Source: Hallella bergensis DSM 17361 (GTDB lineage Bacteria; Bacteroidota; Bacteroidia; Bacteroidales; Bacteroidaceae). From it: DNA of 35,293 nucleotides. Numbering within the stretch: position 1 is the stretch's first letter; the number at the start of each line of letters is the position of its first letter. The notes beneath the pieces were generated by a model that did not search any database, had not been told where the DNA came from, and saw only the letters and a program-made list of their open reading frames with translations. Positions 35,284 through 35,293 of the stretch are shown one piece after another. A program made the position numbers and the translations under genes. The stretch is taken from contig NZ_GG704782.1 of assembly GCF_000160535.1 (NCBI RefSeq), positions 49,145-84,437 of the forward strand. The letters run 5' to 3'.

Positions 35284-35293
35284 CTATATTATA

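Overview
The window looks like a chromosomal segment of a Bacteroidota bacterium, most likely a Prevotella-type member of the Bacteroidales. The signs are a SusC/SusD pair, a three-gene fumarate reductase/succinate dehydrogenase operon with a single cytochrome b subunit, a large LepB, many Cys-lipoproteins, almost no Shine-Dalgarno sequences, and many matches to the Bacteroidetes -7 promoter element TAnnTTTG. No rRNA, tRNA, CRISPR array, prophage or intact insertion sequence was found.

Layout. 1-429 is the 3' end of a helical, Lys/Asp/Ala-rich repeat protein on the + strand, followed by a 22-bp perfect inverted repeat. 561-3710 (- strand) holds dapB, lepB, a doubtful 63-aa ORF and a TPR-like lipoprotein. 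3940-5909 (+) is a PCMD-type lipoprotein plus an outer-membrane beta-barrel protein, with two palindromes at the promoter. 6145-7326 (-) is an iron-dependent alcohol dehydrogenase. 7327-8520 is a decayed stretch with an internally deleted, QueD-like/zinc-ribbon gene remnant. 8521-12577 (-) is a DUF2851-thioesterase-dprA-dusB cluster. 12915-14977 (+) is ruvB-coaD-ybeY. 14974-19913 (-) is an S41 protease, parE and a GNAT-type protein. 19914-20897 has no large gene but carries a 37-codon gene with its own promoter and terminator, and a 22-bp tandem repeat array.

20898-31285 is the accessory part. A - strand operon runs SusC, SusD, a lipoprotein, an exported M16 metallopeptidase and a ChaN-type haem-binding protein. 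A convergent + strand gene encodes an exported CbiK-type tetrapyrrole chelatase. There is no glycoside hydrolase, so the set looks more like uptake of peptides, haemoprotein or haem than of glycan. This is the best candidate for an uncharacterised system. 31681-35148 (-) is sdhC-sdhA-sdhB, ended by a strong terminator and separated from susC by a second array of the same 22-bp repeat family.

Most genes are housekeeping: cell wall/lysine, protein export, DNA uptake and recombination, CoA, rRNA processing, decatenation and anaerobic respiration. The new material lies in the intergenic repeats, operator-like palindromes, the small orphan gene, the decayed gene and the SusCD-M16-ChaN-chelatase locus.
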